A stretch of DNA of 64,000 bases from Isoetes taiwanensis (GCA_021234155.1 JAJEKV010000013.1:7191263-7255262), one strand, 5' to 3'. Counted from the stretch's first letter, positions 37,384 through 48,192 are shown. Numbers and translations are program-made. The notes: a model not told the origin generated them from the letters alone.

Positions 37384-38019
37384 ATTTGTAGAATTGATAA
37401 GGATGCAATTGCATGAAGTAGTTGAGATGCTTTAGTGCTTTTGAGAACTTTTGAAAAAATTGGAGGTTAGAGTTCCTCAGCTTAGACACAGTAGTTCAAT
37501 TCCTTTGAGTCCATAGGCTGAGATCCTTTTTGAACGTCTGAAAACTCTTTGCCATGAGTTGGACAAAAGAAATGCCGCGATAAATTTCTTGTAATGATAA
37601 TGATATAGGAAAATAGTATGAATCGTATACATAGGAAAAATAGTATGAAAAAGATGGAACCCAATGTTGAATTAATCCTGAGGAGGGAACACAATCCGAC
37701 CCAATATCAGCGGCATGAGTGTCGCCTTCTGTCAAAACTTCCGACCTTATAGGCACTTGCATCAACCCCATGTTCCCGCCCGTAATGGCGGCCAATGTCT
37801 AACCAAGTATATGAAGGTAATTAAGTAATTTGCTTCTGTTACTTTTTAGCACAAAAGAAATCTCAATGAGATGTATGTTCTCCCTCTCAAAAATGTAAGT
37901 TGGCTCAGTTAAAGCTGGCCCTCCCTTTTATGCAGGCACTGTTTTGTTTTCTCGTAGTAATTAGCCTTGCAATAATGGGACACTTCTCCTACTCTCTTAG
38001 TTGGTAAATTACACTAGAA

Positions 38020-39590
38020 GTGAAACTCCTAGATGGGGCGTGCCAGGTCACGAGATGGAGAGCAAATCACGAGAAAACCCATAAGAGAGAGGCGATTGGT
38101 ATTGAGGAGAAGAGGTGGAAGGGAATCTTCCCCATTAAGAACAAAGGTAGCATTGTCTAGAGCAGGTGCTTAATTCTGCATCAGGATGGGCAGCCAACAA
38201 GCCGAGACAATACTACAACCATTTCTTCATGGTTTGGCATTCGTCCGGCGAGGATAACAACCTGCACCAACTCATTCCTTTGGTGGGCTTGCCAAGCCAT
38301 TCTAACAAATAAGTATGGCCTTTATCTACAGTATAATTCGCCTTCATCCCTCCCAATAGGAGGAATTATTCCATGAATATGTCACACTTCTCATCTGCCC
38401 TGCCAGTTAAAGCCAATTCTGGTGCCATGTAGCCTGGTGTGCCTGCCTGGGTCATTGTTTCCTGGAACTTGGTATCTCCCAGGAGCTTTGCTAAACCAAA
38501 GTCTCCCAGATGGGGCACAAATTTGGTATCCAATAAAACATTAGCAGCCTTGATATCTCTGTGCACTATTCTCTGCTCCCATCCTCCATGTAGAAAGGCC
38601 AACCCTTCAGCCACACCTTTCACAATTTCATACCTATTACTCCATGGCAAAAACTTATCTGTCGAAAATAAGTAACGGTCTAAGCTCCCGTTCTCCATAT
38701 AGTCATATGCCAAGAGCAACTTGTTGGCATGATGACACCATCCCCTCAAACCCACCAGGTTCTTGTGTTTGAGCCTTCCTATAACATCAAGCTCTGCCAG
38801 AAATTGACCTTCGACATCTTGCGACATGACCTTAATAGCCAACAAGGATCCATCACTGGCCAACACCCCTTTATAGACCTTTCCAAAGCCCCCACGCCCG
38901 AGTACCTCCTCTTCACTAAACCCTTTAGTAGCAGCACTGAGCTCAGAATAGCTGAATCTCCACACAGCTGATTGCTGGAGCTTTGCCTCCCATTCATAAA
39001 AAGGGGCGTCCTTTCTTTTTAACTTGAAGTATATCCAGCCTATAACTGAAGTTACAACTAAGGTAATCACTGCACCTACTACTGTAAGGATGATAATAAG
39101 CCGTTTAGAATTCGAATTGGGAGGGGAAGTCCCAGAAGTGACTGCTATCTTCATACCAGATGCGGAGCATAATGTTCCTTTCGTGCAGATATAGTAATAG
39201 GTCTTCGCTTCTGTAAGAATGAAGGTCATATTGCCATTGAGGTATGTGACATCAGTGGTATAACAGTTTTTGTATCCATCCCTGTTCACTTCTACCAGGT
39301 CATATGTAGAATTATCAAAGACAAATCCTGTGGCAGAGCGGAAGAAAAAAGGTTTAGGTGGGCAGCCATCAAGAAAACGCTTTAATAATGTGAAGCAGGA
39401 AAAACTTACTCAGAGAGTCCCCAACATTGAAGGTAATGTTTGCAGCCCAATCATCATAATTAATGCCTTTAGACCATCCCTGATTTCCCCCCACAGTGTA
39501 GGTTGTCACATTTTGGTCTGCATCTTGGGCACATACACAGTAGGCTGGGAGGAAAACTCCAAGCAGAAGACCACGATATATTTTTAACAT
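38020..39590 (-). CDS. Phytocyanin-domain receptor-like kinase, C-lobe damaged
   Basis: Predicted type I membrane receptor kinase. Exon A (39590-39410) joins exon B (from 39327) across an 82-bp intron (GTAAGT...CCACAG, phase 1). The start ATG at 39590 gives a signal peptide (residues 1-21, LLLGVFLPAYCVCA). A phytocyanin fold spans about 31-124 (YTVGGNQGW, DDW, FNVGDSL; C82-C114 as likely disulfide). Two His ligands of blue-copper relatives are replaced (Y69, L113) while C108 and M119 remain, as in copper-free early-nodulin-like proteins. A transmembrane helix covers about 137-161, and then an RD-type kinase: GRGGFG (204-209), AIK (K226), HRDIK (316-320), DFG (336-338) and APE (362-364). After EKCDIF (residue 378) the frame meets a stop at 38366. 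Kinase C-lobe sequence (YLLEW, AWQAHQRNELVQVV, MPNHEEMVVVL) continues to about 38040, but only across several small frameshifts. Either the gene is recently damaged or the assembly has indel errors. The ligand is unknown. Confidence 0.85.
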
Positions 39591-39679
39591 AATCGGCATT
39601 GAGTTTTCTCTATTATAACTTTTCACAAACATGTCGTTCCACAAGGAGACCAATGCACATATTTGTCATCATATCTGGT

Positions 39680-40179
39680 CTAGCACATGTTAATATCAAC
39701 AGTAAGAGAAGAGTTGGGTTGCCAACTAACAGTACCGTTTTCAGCAATCCAAGTGTTTACATCAAACCTAATGGCAGAAAATCCATCTTTATTAACCTGA
39801 ACATACTCTAAATACCATTCAGGTTTGTTGCCAGTGTTATCATGGGAGACGGATAACCCACAAATACTACCCACACATGTTCCTTCTGTATCAAAGTCAT
39901 TGACCTGGCATCTCTCGAAGTCATCCCTGCTGGTATTTTTTAAATTTCCGAAAAGAACCGACTGCCCAAAACGATTATAAAATGTAACATTTACATGCGC
40001 ATCAGTACCTGAATTTTCCTGGCATGAAGTGCTGGTTCTGATCTTGTAATTGCATTGCCCCTGCAAAAAAATCAACAGATTTAAAAACACAGGATGAACG
40101 CATAGTTTTTCAGGTAAGATCTACTTACATATGCAAGCACGGAGACGAACAGAAGCAGGAACAAGAAGAATAGCTTCAT
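39680..40179 (-). CDS. ATS3/PLAT-like secreted protein
   Basis: Two exons: 40179-40129 (17 codons, signal peptide core LFFLFLLLFVSVLAY) and 40060-39680, joined across a 68-bp GTAAGT...TTTGCAG intron in phase 0. The mature part matches the plant embryo-specific protein 3 (ATS3) group of the PLAT/LH2 superfamily: CNYKIRTSTSC at its start, the signature DDFERCQVNDFDTEGTC, a GSICGLSVSHD segment, KPEWYLEYVQV, and a final conserved Cys in VDINMC directly before TAG. The product would be 143 residues, a secreted single-domain protein of the apoplast or endomembrane system; the biochemical role of the family is not firmly known. It lies on the same strand as the phytocyanin kinase, whose ATG is only 89 bp beyond its stop, leaving no normal space for a terminator plus promoter. 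Read-through or alternative splicing into one PLAT-phytocyanin-kinase receptor is possible. Confidence 0.85.
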
Positions 40180-40594
40180 GCGCCCTGCTTGCAAGCCCTC
40201 CTTCCAATCACGCGCTTCAGAATATTTGCTGAGAAGCATTACATGGCAGGACCTGGCCCACATGGCTGTTTAAAATTGGGTCAAAAAGCTGGTGGCTGGG
40301 GCCCTAAGAAATTGAAAACAGCGCACTATATAGTGGCTTAAATTGCCCCAGCTATAAAGTTTGCAGCACGAACAAAAGAACAGCCGTTTCGATGCCACAG
40401 TCCAACACGTTTCATTCTTTGTAGAGACCCACTCATTCTACGAAACTATACAGCTCCATGTTTGTCCTTATTAGGTCAAACAAATCAAAGGAATGCCGTG
40501 TATACGCAAAGGAAAAGAAAAAGCCATTGAAAAAATGACCTACCTCTGTCCTTAAAACGGTACTGGGTATGGCAGACAAGAACCGAGAAGAAAA
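40180..40594. promoter_or_regulatory. Divergent promoter region between ATS3-like and LTP genes
   Basis: These 415 bp separate the start codons of two head-to-head genes. A palindromic ACTATATAGT (40325-40334) could serve as a TATA box in either direction, and GCTATAAAGT lies at 40351-40360 on the plus strand, about 235 bp from the lipid-transfer protein ATG. No other motif is assigned with confidence. Confidence 0.4.
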
Positions 40595-41107
40595 ATGAGG
40601 ACAGCTCTGGCCATTCTGGTGCTCATTATCGCGGCTCAGGCTAATTCCGTCGCACCATCTCCATCTCCAGCGCCATCTCCGTCTTATAACTGCAATATCC
40701 AAAGCAGGCTGCAAGATTGTGTAGAGTTCATTCTGCGCCAAAATGTGAAAAAACCTGCCAAGGCATGCTGTTCTAATCTGACCAGTATTGCCCAGAATGA
40801 GCCTTCCTGCCTATGCGATCTTCTTGCACTAGCTAAGGAGTACCCTTACTACGTTAGCAGAGGATATAACATCTTTGGTAACTGCAGCGTCGACATATCC
40901 TACTACTATAGTTTCTGCGGTATGTCCATGGCCCAGTAGTTTTGAAAGTTTTTTTTTTTTTTTAGTGCTAATTTCATCCTCTATGTTAATCTCGCAGGTA
41001 CTTCTGCTCCTCCACCACCCCCTAGCAGCATGGGATACTCAACTATTGCACCTGCCCCATTCTTGGTGTTTCTACTTGCTTCCTTGCTCTTGTTGTTTAG
41101 ATACTAA
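40595..41107 (+). CDS. GPI-anchored non-specific lipid-transfer protein (LTPG type)
   Basis: Predicted cell-surface lipid carrier of the plant eight-cysteine-motif family, acting at the plasma membrane/cell wall in cuticle or suberin lipid export in known relatives. Exons 40595-40919 and 40998-41107 are joined over a 78-bp intron (GTATGT...CTCGCAG, phase 1, restoring a Gly codon), giving 144 residues. Residues 1-18 form a signal peptide. A short Ala-Pro-Ser linker (APSPSPAPSPS) precedes the domain. The cysteines are C33, C42, C58-C59, C72-x-C74, C97 and C108, the full eight-cysteine pattern. Exon 2 encodes a Pro-rich stretch and a hydrophobic tail (FLVFLLASLLLLF) ending three codons later, a standard GPI-anchor signal. 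Without splicing the frame would stop at 40939, just past the donor, losing the anchor, so retained-intron transcripts would give a soluble form. It is divergent from the ATS3-like gene. Confidence 0.93.
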
Positions 41108-41390
41108 TAAGACTTCGATGTTTTTGTGTCTATGCATCTCATAGATCAATTTGTTTCAAGAATATTTTTGTTGTTTTATCCTTGCCTAAGTGATACCTTA
41201 ATGTCGAAGTGATACTTTTTTGTATTTTTTAAAGTTATTGGATTATAAACCATCAAAATATACAAATACATGCACTAACCACCGGTCCAGCAAGATCCGT
41301 GACCAAGCATGACCATGTCGAGAATTGAAAGGCTATGCCCCTACAACAGATTTACTGGCCGTGGAGTTGAACCCTGGTGAAACCAAACCA

Positions 41391-41529
41391 AACAACATTG
41401 GGACACCTTCCTTATTCAGCCCCCCTTGTGACATGGCATCAAATCTAGCCCTCCAATCAAGCATTCAATGGTCAGATGCTATGCCACGTCAGCAGGAGCC
41501 TGAATAAGGAAGACTAGCCAACAACATTG
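41391..41529. mobile_element. Mutator-type MITE with 10-bp target duplication
   Basis: A 119-bp element (41401-41519) is flanked by identical 10-bp direct repeats AACAACATTG (41391-41400 and 41520-41529). Its arms are imperfect inverted repeats of about 48 bp: TTCCTTATTCAG...TGACATGGCATC on the left against the reverse complement of GATGCTATGCCACGTCA...CTGAATAAGGAA on the right. The 9-10-bp target duplication and long inverted repeats are the hallmark of Mutator-like non-autonomous elements. It has no coding capacity. It sits about 280 bp past the lipid-transfer protein stop. Confidence 0.75.
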
Positions 41530-41979
41530 AAGCATCCGGTTTTTCAAGTACTGACCTTCCAAAAACTAAAAATTCGGCGTTGTTCAGATACATATATCTG
41601 CAATGGGGCACAATAATACTATCACATAGCTGTCGCACAACTCCAGAGCCTATAGAAGCACTACACAGAAGTTTGACACAAAAAGCATCAAAACCCTTAT
41701 GCGGCCACACCTTGCACATGACAAATTCTTTCCATTCTTATGCAGCTGGGGGACCATTGCTATGCAGTCCGAGGTTAAAAAGGTGTCACTGCAACCATCG
41801 CGATGCAATCGAGGTTCAAAAAAGGGCTTATTGCTTCTCCGTAATAGCAACAAGAAAAAATCCCATCTTTCAAGGGCTCAAAATAGAAGCTCATGAGCTT
41901 GTCAAAAAAAAAAATCATCAACCCCTCACTTAAAAAAACAACCTAAAAGATCTTTTGGGAACCTTATCCCACACATCTT

Positions 41980-42002
41980 ATTTCTATTTCTATTTCTATT
42001 TT
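41980..42002. repeat. TATTTC microsatellite
   Basis: Three consecutive TATTTC-type hexamers are visible directly. Confidence 0.8.
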
Positions 42003-42049
42003 TGCAGTATGCATATCAAAGCCAAAAACACAGCGTTCCTTTTTTTCTA

Positions 42050-42560
42050 ATCCAGTTTGGTTACGGAAGACCTATTTTTCTCGGTTTTGGCCGAAATCCA
42101 GAGAGCTCATTTTTTTTCTGGTTTTGCCCGAAATCCAAAGACCTTGTTCTTTCTGGTTTTGGCCGTATTTGGTTGAATCCAAAGAGCTTGTGTTTTCTTG
42201 TTTAGGCTGCATTTTGGCCAAAATCCAGAGACTTTGCTTTTACGGTTTTGGGTACGTGTTTTTACTTGCTTTTTTGGGAGGGCCATGTTTTGACCGAAAT
42301 CCAAAGACTTTGCTTTTTCTAGTTTTGCCGTGCTTTTTCTTTGTTTTTCCTGGTTTTGATTGTGTTTTGGCCAAAATCTAGAGACATTATTTCTTCTGGC
42401 TTTGACCGTGCTTTTTCCTTTGCTTTTTCTGGTTTTGGCCGTGTATTTTCTTTGTCTTTTCTGGTTTTGATTGTGTTTTGATCGAACTCTAAAGACCTTG
42501 TTTCTTCTGGTTTTGACTGTGCTTTTTTCTTCTTTTTTCTGGTTTTGGTCAATAATCTGT
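42050..42560. repeat. Degenerate TTTTGGCCGAAATCCAAAGAC minisatellite
   Basis: A unit of about 45-55 bp, roughly TGGTTTTGRCYGTGTTTTGG followed by CCRAAATCCARAGACYTTG and CTTTTTC, recurs about nine to ten times with variable length. Frames remain open through it on both strands, giving repetitive peptides (ENODL-free, rich in Phe or Lys), which is a by-product of the repeat rather than evidence of a gene. Confidence 0.8.
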
Positions 42561-43230
42561 GCATGTTGGTTAAGAACATATAAGTCATGTGTAGCAATTG
42601 GTTAATAACATATATATCATATTTCAAAAGAAGCTATATATAATGTTACTCTAGGTGATCTCAAGCTTGAGATATAGCTATTCTAGGACTAATTGTGTTA
42701 CCACTAGACCAGAGGTCCAGTTGCAAATGGAAATCCAGTATGTCAAGATGCATGGTTGCTAGTCCCAGAAAGCATGTCACATGTGTATGGCGCATGCATC
42801 CAACATATGCATGTAGCATGCTCATGCAATAAGTGCATGCTTAAACACATGCCGCATACGCATGCCAAAATGGACCTTGAAAATCAAGGTCCTCATCAAA
42901 AATACAAGCCTTTTTTGCTTCAAGGTCTTTTTGGCCACAAAAAATAAAAAATAGAAAAGATCATTCACGACGCCTATTCTTGACTTATTAAAAGCGCATC
43001 AAATTCATAATGTCTCCATGGACGATAAAAATTCTATTTTATTCTATAAGAAAAATTAAATTATCTTTTAGTAGGGCATATTCTAGGTTTGGTTTGAGAT
43101 ATATGATTTTTCGAAAGACTTATAACAACTGGTAGTGATCAAGCCTAAATTGCAGAAGCACTTCATGCCAATAGTAAAATCCCGCTAATAGCAAAACTTT
43201 GCACAGATAATTAATAGCAAGCCAATTAAG
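42561..43230. other. Intergenic, possible tRNA-like trace
   Basis: No gene is recognised. On the minus strand near 42695-42720 the phrase TGGTCTAGTGGTAAC matches a pol III box A as in tRNAs and SINEs, but no matching box B follows at the expected distance. Confidence 0.3.
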
Positions 43231-43233
43231 TGA

Positions 43234-46200
43234 TTTTTTTTTTTTTTGAGGGATAAGAAATTGATTTTATTTACTTTAAAGGAATGGTACAAAGCCGCGT
43301 GGCAGGGGTGTATCCATCTGCAAATCTGAGATGGAGATAGCTACATGGCTCCTTCTTGCACTATTCCCTTGTTCGTCCTAGTGTAATCTTAGGTAGGAAT
43401 TTAAAATTTCAACCTTTACTTCTTCAATAACTCGGCTAGCACGGATTTTTTGACCTTTCAAGTACTATGTAGAAGGCGATATGGTGATATGTGCAGCGGT
43501 TCTCATCGAACCAAGGCATTTCTCCTTTTCATATTGACAGTTGTCGGACCACAGCTATATGAGAAGGCCACTTTCTTCGTGTTTTCATTCTTGGGGAGGA
43601 TACTTAACTCGCCGGTTCATGGTACCTGGCGGGTAGCTATCAGGACTCCATGCCCCATACTACTTGCGGCTTCTCACACTCCACCCGGACAATGTTACAT
43701 AGATTCTGTTCGGCCGCACAAAGGGGCATCTTGGGGTTGTTGTTGTTGTCCCATTTCCTGACTAGTTGATTGACCCTTGGAACCACATTGTATCACTTGC
43801 GAGGAAAACGATTTGCAGGTGGGGGGAGTATATATTTACGCCCGCATCTCCATATATTTTAGGTTTTCCTCGGGTGACTACTATATCGGATTTGGAAGGT
43901 ATTGGAAGTAAACCCCCTTAGTCTCAGACTCTTGTAACTTGATTTCACAAACTTATTTGGCAAAGTGCGATTACCAAAATCCATGGATTTTTGATGCCAT
44001 GTAGTTATAGTGTTTGGAAGTCTTGTGGCCATACGTTTCTCATATAATTTTATGCGTCCTTTAAGGCAAAGCGATACTGAGAATTACGCTTGGCCGGTGG
44101 TGTTCTCCCTTGTACCGTGAGCACAGAATCTATTCCACAATTTTTCCACCTCTTCACGATCCTTGCATCGACCACCATATACCTAGGGGCCTTGTTTATT
44201 GTCGCGGTACCGGTACCACCATGGAGGAAGTCTCTACTTGAATTTGTTGATGTCAAAGCATTAATGGCTTTTATGATTTGCCAAGCTGAAATTAATCGCC
44301 GAGGGGAATGGAGAAGCTTCTCTACATGGCTTAAGATAAAGAGTGACCATGGGAGTGAGACTTTGTGGAGGGCTTACTATGCTTACATGGCTAATAGAGG
44401 CACGGTTGATGGGGTGCATACACGGAGACTTCTCTTTCACGTATGATCATCCATATGAATTTGGCTATTTAATGCTATACGTAATGATAGCCTTCGACCA
44501 TTCCAATTCTCATGCATATCTCTCTTGCACTTCCACTGGCGATTTTTGACCCACTTTGCCCCTTCTTCATTCCTCTCGGACAAAGTTGCGAATTAGCCGC
44601 TAATTCCTGTGCCTTCTCCTTTGGGGCTAGTAAAATTGATGGCGATGTAGGTATGGTATTGCTTAACTTACATGTTTTGCCACGGTAATTCGACACAGAG
44701 TGATAGCTTTGCCACCTTCCACCAATTTAAAGGTATTTGAAGGCCTAGTAAGTATTTCATCCCCTTATTTATTGCGTGCGATATTAATGCCTTTGGAACT
44801 CCTAATAGGTTTAGAGCTTACCCTCTGGGATTATTTCCACGGTAGGATTGTCAAGCATGTGGGATCTTGGTTCTTCGCTTGAAGGCCATTTATGCTTCGC
44901 GCATTTTTTCCGGTTTATAGAGATATCACGAAGCTATCGAGAAGGAGGCTAGTAATTTGCACGCATGACGGGTTATCTTCCTGCTGCCTCATGAATAGAA
45001 ATGTGTCGTCTGCGTGTTAGTTTACATATTTGTTTGGGAAGCCATCCGGCATTTCTAGTGCTGAATCCTCTGCGTCTGCGAGGCTTGCCGCGAATATTTG
45101 TGAAAGTGCTTACAACTGCGATATTCGAAGAAGGAATGGGGCTAAGGGGCACCTGCACGATGCCCACCTTTATGTCAAATATTGGAAGGTTCACCTTGGA
45201 ATAGGATTGAGGCTCGGCGGATGGAAGTTTCATGACCCCATACGGCCAAAATATTTCCACAACCGGCAGGCATCATTTTGTAGAAAACTCCATCGATATT
45301 GTCGCAAGCTTTGGTAAAGTCTGGCTTTAGATAGGCCACCTTTTGTCTTGTTTTCTAGCCCGGTCTGGAAATAGCCGAATCAATGCTGCTGACATTTGGC
45401 ACCGAAGATACTCTGGCGTGAAAGCGAGGTGGGCTTGTGAGATGCCGGCTAGAATTGGCTTAATCTTCTCGCCATGGCAAAGCATGATTTTTATAAGCGA
45501 GGATAAAAGTCTTGATGGGCCTCCAATCATTGATTGTGCTTGGCTCCTTACTACTTAGGGAACGAGGGGCAATACATCTGTGTTCAATCTTGGATTTAGA
45601 TTTTCGGCATAAAGAATGCATTACATGTGGAGAAGATATCATCCTTGACCCAATCGGTGCATTGATAGGAATTCTGTAAATTCCATCCATACCCGGGACA
45701 TTTATTTTTAGCGATGAAGGTGGCCTTTTGAAGGTCCTCAGCAGAGAGGGAAAATTTAATATGTCTTCGGCTAGAGTTCATTATAGGTGAGACTTTTGAA
45801 ACCACCGACTCTTGAGCGTCTCTTGAAATGAGTAAGTTGTGTTCTCCAAAGCATTGAAATGGTTATATATAGATACCTTTTGAGATCTCACGGGGATTTG
45901 AGAATCGAGCCATCATTTTGGTGATGGATGATAGTATGGAAGATCTCTTCTTCTCTTTGGCGTCTTGAAGAAGAACTTTTGTGCATTTGCTCGGCTTCTT
46001 TTAGCCACGTCGATCACCTTTACATCACGGTTTGGCTATCTTGACCTCTTACAGTGTCTTTATCACGTTACGGTATCCTATTCTCCTCCATCCATCATTG
46101 GGGCCCAATGCTCTAAGTTAGAGGAGTTGGCGCAAGAAAATCCAGTTCTTTCCTTTCTTTTTGCACTTTAAGCTCTGCCCGAGCAATTTTTATGTTGAAA

Positions 46201-47060
46201 ATTTTGTTATCATAGTTTCCATGCCGGATCAGTTCTAAAAGTGATTGCCCGCTATACTTTTCTGCGAGGTCTCCACAAAATCACGGGTCTTTGGTGTCGG
46301 TATTTAATTTGAACAACTTTGTTTTAGAAGTTCTAAGCGATGCTTCTTAGTAGATGTCGCCGCTGGATTATGATGGGATATAGCATTCTTTAATTGGTTG
46401 GACGCTTTGGAGGTTTGGGAGGATGGAGAAAGCCCTGACTTGCTCATATAGCATCTATAAGTGTCTTTGCATCGTCCTCCTGTTCCCGATGCATCCATTA
46501 CACCATGTAAACCCCTTATCTCCGAATCGGCTCCATAAAGCCCATATCCTCTACCAATTTACCGAAGTTTCTCAAATCCCGGGTGTACAATTTACGAAGA
46601 CACCCCTTGTCTATCCTCAATTTGCCTCCACCATATTGAAATCGGTGCCATAAGCCCGAGCTACGGCTTCCATAGCTTTCAATCTATGCGAGAGTGGCCA
46701 TAAAGCACCTCTACCCACACAGGGTTGTTATGGGCATAAATATTCACCAATCCCGTCTACACGTGAATACTTTTCACGTCCTTCTTCGGTGATCGAGTGC
46801 ACCTTGCTTAGAGGTATCTTTTTCTTTGCGGCAATACCCGTATTCTTTACCTATTTGTGACGAGACAATGCGTGTATCTCCCCTGTTTACACTTATGCTC
46901 CTTCTGCGCGGTATGGCCAATAATGCGGATTTATCTCCTTGATTGCATTTGATAATCTGCTTTTCTTGTATTAGAAGTTTTACTCACGATATTCGACTAA
47001 GGATCTTATAATTCATGGGGCAATGTTTGGATTTTTCCTGTTGTTACCTTTAAGTGGGTC
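43234..47060 (-). mobile_element. Nearly full-length LINE (ORF2: endonuclease, RT), decayed
   Basis: On the minus strand the order is that of an L1-type plant LINE. VLLIQE near 46990 marks the endonuclease start. GEYLCPQQP and then TDFNMVE (about 46700-46600) with GDKGFTWCNG (about 46530-46510) match the endonuclease core (NIYAPN, GDFNMVE, TWCN). RDELDFLAP, TWLKEAEQMHK and NDGSIL follow at about 46150-45890. The RT is visible as INDWRPI...YK (about 45560-45510), KIKPILAG (about 45460), a degraded block A, and GEPSNI...GGHR.GAP (about 45215-45130). The element ends in a poly(T) run at 43234-43247, the poly(A) tail in minus orientation, after a 3' UTR-like GAGGGATAAGAAATTGATTTT. Many frameshifts and stops break it. 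The region between 43.3 and 44.9 kb should hold the C-terminus but is too eroded to read. Confidence 0.8.
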
Positions 47061-47733
47061 CCTCGTCCACCCCATTCTCCTCTTCCATTGGAAGGTCTGC
47101 CCACAGTTGAATGCAACCAGATATGCCACATGCCAAATCCGGAACCCTAATATTAACCACAAACCTATTCAAAACCACTAACCTAATATTAACCTAATGT
47201 TTGAAACCTAAACTAAAAAGACATGCAAACAATAAAAGCCCCACAACCACACGATTTTCCCTCTTCTTTAAAATCAATGGCTAACAAATGTGGAACTCTA
47301 GAAATCTTAGTTTGGAAATGCGTCCACATGAATACGTCCGTGAAATCATATGAAAACCATGCCAAAAAGCGTATAAAATCACAAAAAAACCCTGTTATAA
47401 TGCTAGATATTCAACTTTAGATCCATGACTGGTTGGTCTCCATAAGTTCTAGTATGGGTTTTATGGCACAACCAATTATAGTGAAGTGGTATTCTCATTG
47501 AGCTTTTTGAAAAACACTGAGTGCAAATTGGTTCCCCTCCCCTTACCATGGGTAGAAAAGTTTGTAAAGCTTGGAAAGTAATTTTTTTTAAGCAGGCTTG
47601 CCTAACCCACTCTACAAGAATTGCTGCATTCTGGCTTATCCACGTGGCCTAACATGTCAGCCAAATTTAATATAAGCCCTTCGATTTTTAATTTTATAAA
47701 CGATGGTGTTCAAAATTAGATAACTTTTAATCC

Positions 47734-48192
47734 TTGGAAAATAACTCCTCCTCTACGACTTCCTCGTTTTCCTCTCTCTTGTGCTTCTTGAACTTGGCTT
47801 GCATGCCGTTAGACGTGGTTATCATATTGCTTGTTCTTTCAATGTATCTTGTTTCTGCTCTGTTTTTTCAGCCCTTTTCTTTTTTAGGGCAATGTTATCT
47901 AGAATGCATCAAGCGTCATCAGCAGCATTTTAGACACAGGTAACAGTGGCAAGATTGAAATCCGGGGGTCTGTGGGTTCCAACTCCAATAATGTAAAAGG
48001 TATTTCCTCGACCACCGGAGGTTGAAATCGAGGTCTCGATTCATGCTGCATAACATCTGCATTATTGCAGCCTGATCCCTGCAGCAAGAAGGATGGAACT
48101 TATAAATCGGAATTGGGAAACACAAATGTTATTTAGTGGGGGTGATACTGTGCAAGTATTTAAAAAGTAGTGGCTTGAATTTTTCTATTTAG
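47734..48192 (+). other. Possible 5' exons of an unidentified plus-strand gene
   Basis: Coding-like stretches with splice-like borders occur (for example TTTTTTAG before 47888, and ACAG|GTAAC at 47940). Their phases do not join consistently with the next candidate exon, so I do not propose a model. No family is recognised. Confidence 0.2.

Noticed and set aside
39591-39653. Upstream extension of the phytocyanin-kinase frame
   Set aside because: The outermost start is TTG, and the ATGs at 39632 and 39599 would put extra residues before a clean signal peptide; the ATG at 39590 fits best.
42319-42627. Lysine-rich repetitive minus-strand frame
   Set aside because: It is produced by the minisatellite at 42050-42560; repetitive translation is not evidence of a gene.
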